Shown one piece after another: positions 63,798 through 64,000 of a stretch of 64,000 bases of DNA (position 1 is the first letter of the stretch; every line of letters starts with the position of its first letter). The DNA is taken from assembly GCF_004004555.2 (NCBI RefSeq), contig NZ_SACP01000015.1, positions 96,916 through 160,915 of the forward strand. Direction: 5' to 3'. The position numbers were made by a program, and so were the translations under genes. Origin of the DNA: Methylobacterium oryzihabitans. Its GTDB lineage: Bacteria > Pseudomonadota > Alphaproteobacteria > Rhizobiales > Beijerinckiaceae. Under the pieces are notes generated by a model. The model saw nothing but the letters and a program-made list of their open reading frames with translations, ran no database searches and was not told where the DNA came from.

Positions 63798-64000
63798 CCG
63801 CCCGCGCCGCCGCCATGCGCTCGCGCGCGAGATCGACCGGGACGGCCGGCGCCGCCTCGCCGATCCCGAGGGCCTCGTCGAGGATCGCCACCGCCCCGGC
63901 CCAGGCCGCGGGCGAGAACAGGGCGGCGGCCTCGGCGGCGTCGGCCGCCGTGCGGGCGTCGGCGGCGGAGGCCGCCGCGAAGGTCGCGGCCCGGCCCGCC
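63790..64000 (-). CDS. unidentified protein, C-terminal 69 residues only
   Basis: An open frame entering from the right edge and ending at TGA (63792-63790). The visible part is alanine-rich with no obvious membrane helix: FAAASAADARTAADAAEAAA, then LFSPAAWAGAVAILDEALGI and VPVDLARERMAAARAAV. Strong third-position GC supports coding. I do not recognise the family. The stop codon lies within the terminal repeat of the family 1 element, so the native C-terminus may have been altered. Confidence 0.55.
   Translation of the reverse strand, partial: AGRAATFAAASAADARTAADAAEAAALFSPAAWAGAVAILDEALGIGEAAPAVPVDLARERMAAARAAV

Overview
The window is GC-rich chromosomal DNA with an alphaproteobacterial (Rhizobiales) gene complement and looks like Methylobacterium or a close relative. 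I infer this from the GC content, DivL, HdaA, a TsaE-AmgK fusion, MbfA under an Irr-like box, the DUF2093/DUF2007/DUF2852/DUF3429 families, and the intergenic 'GGATCCCGGATCTCC' repeat. It is core-genome sequence with good operon structure (many 4-bp ATGA/GTGA overlaps), broken up by short repeats. I see no rRNA, tRNA, CRISPR array, prophage or complete autonomous transposon.

Layout. 1-3189: aerobic cobalamin genes cobK (cut by the window edge), cobL, cobE, cobM. 3424-5600: a polyprenyl diphosphate synthase, a DUF2007 protein and a NPPF-type methyltransferase. 5590-7555: a metallophosphoesterase and the iron exporter MbfA. 7778-11117: lipid A/Kdo genes (acyltransferase, waaA, lpxK) and DUF2093. 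11643-14921: nucleoside salvage (cdd, purine phosphorylase, a deoC remnant, deoA) and an acetyltransferase. 14968-17372: a divergent LysR/MFS pair. 17410-23223: ppx, ppk, hdaA and a PerM-like protein. 23625-32464: addB, an acetyltransferase, murU, tsaE-amgK and divL. 32780-36016: ahcY and a Tat-exported solute-binding protein. 36034-39704: zur, a zinc ABC transporter and a LysR regulator. 40126-46911: the aa3 cytochrome oxidase operon (coxB, coxA, ctaB, coxF, ctaG, coxC) plus DUF983 and SURF1. 46957-52251: a Kef-type antiporter, a MATE exporter, DUF1127, LysR, a Flp pilin and DUF3072. 52422-57503: ilvE divergent from a MarR/OmpR/histidine-kinase set, then DUF3429 and DUF2852. 57578-63542: TetR, a cytochrome P450, deoB, a YejF-like double ATPase and a lytic transglycosylase. 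The right edge holds a partial gene.

The most interesting content lies between genes. Two small repeat families recur. Family 2 (about 220-240 bp, at 23299 and 29743, with a broken copy at 11183) has hairpin termini and is flanked in both intact copies by exact 8-bp direct repeats, as expected of a non-autonomous transposable element. Family 1 (about 250 bp, at 11272, 38544 and 63554) is a large imperfect hairpin. One copy sits inside the broken family 2 copy, and another has its core inverted relative to its flanks. Several elements abut or supply the stop codon of the neighbouring gene. Likely regulatory palindromes are visible upstream of mbfA (Irr-like), ahcY (SahR-like), zur/znu (Zur-like), two LysR genes and marR.
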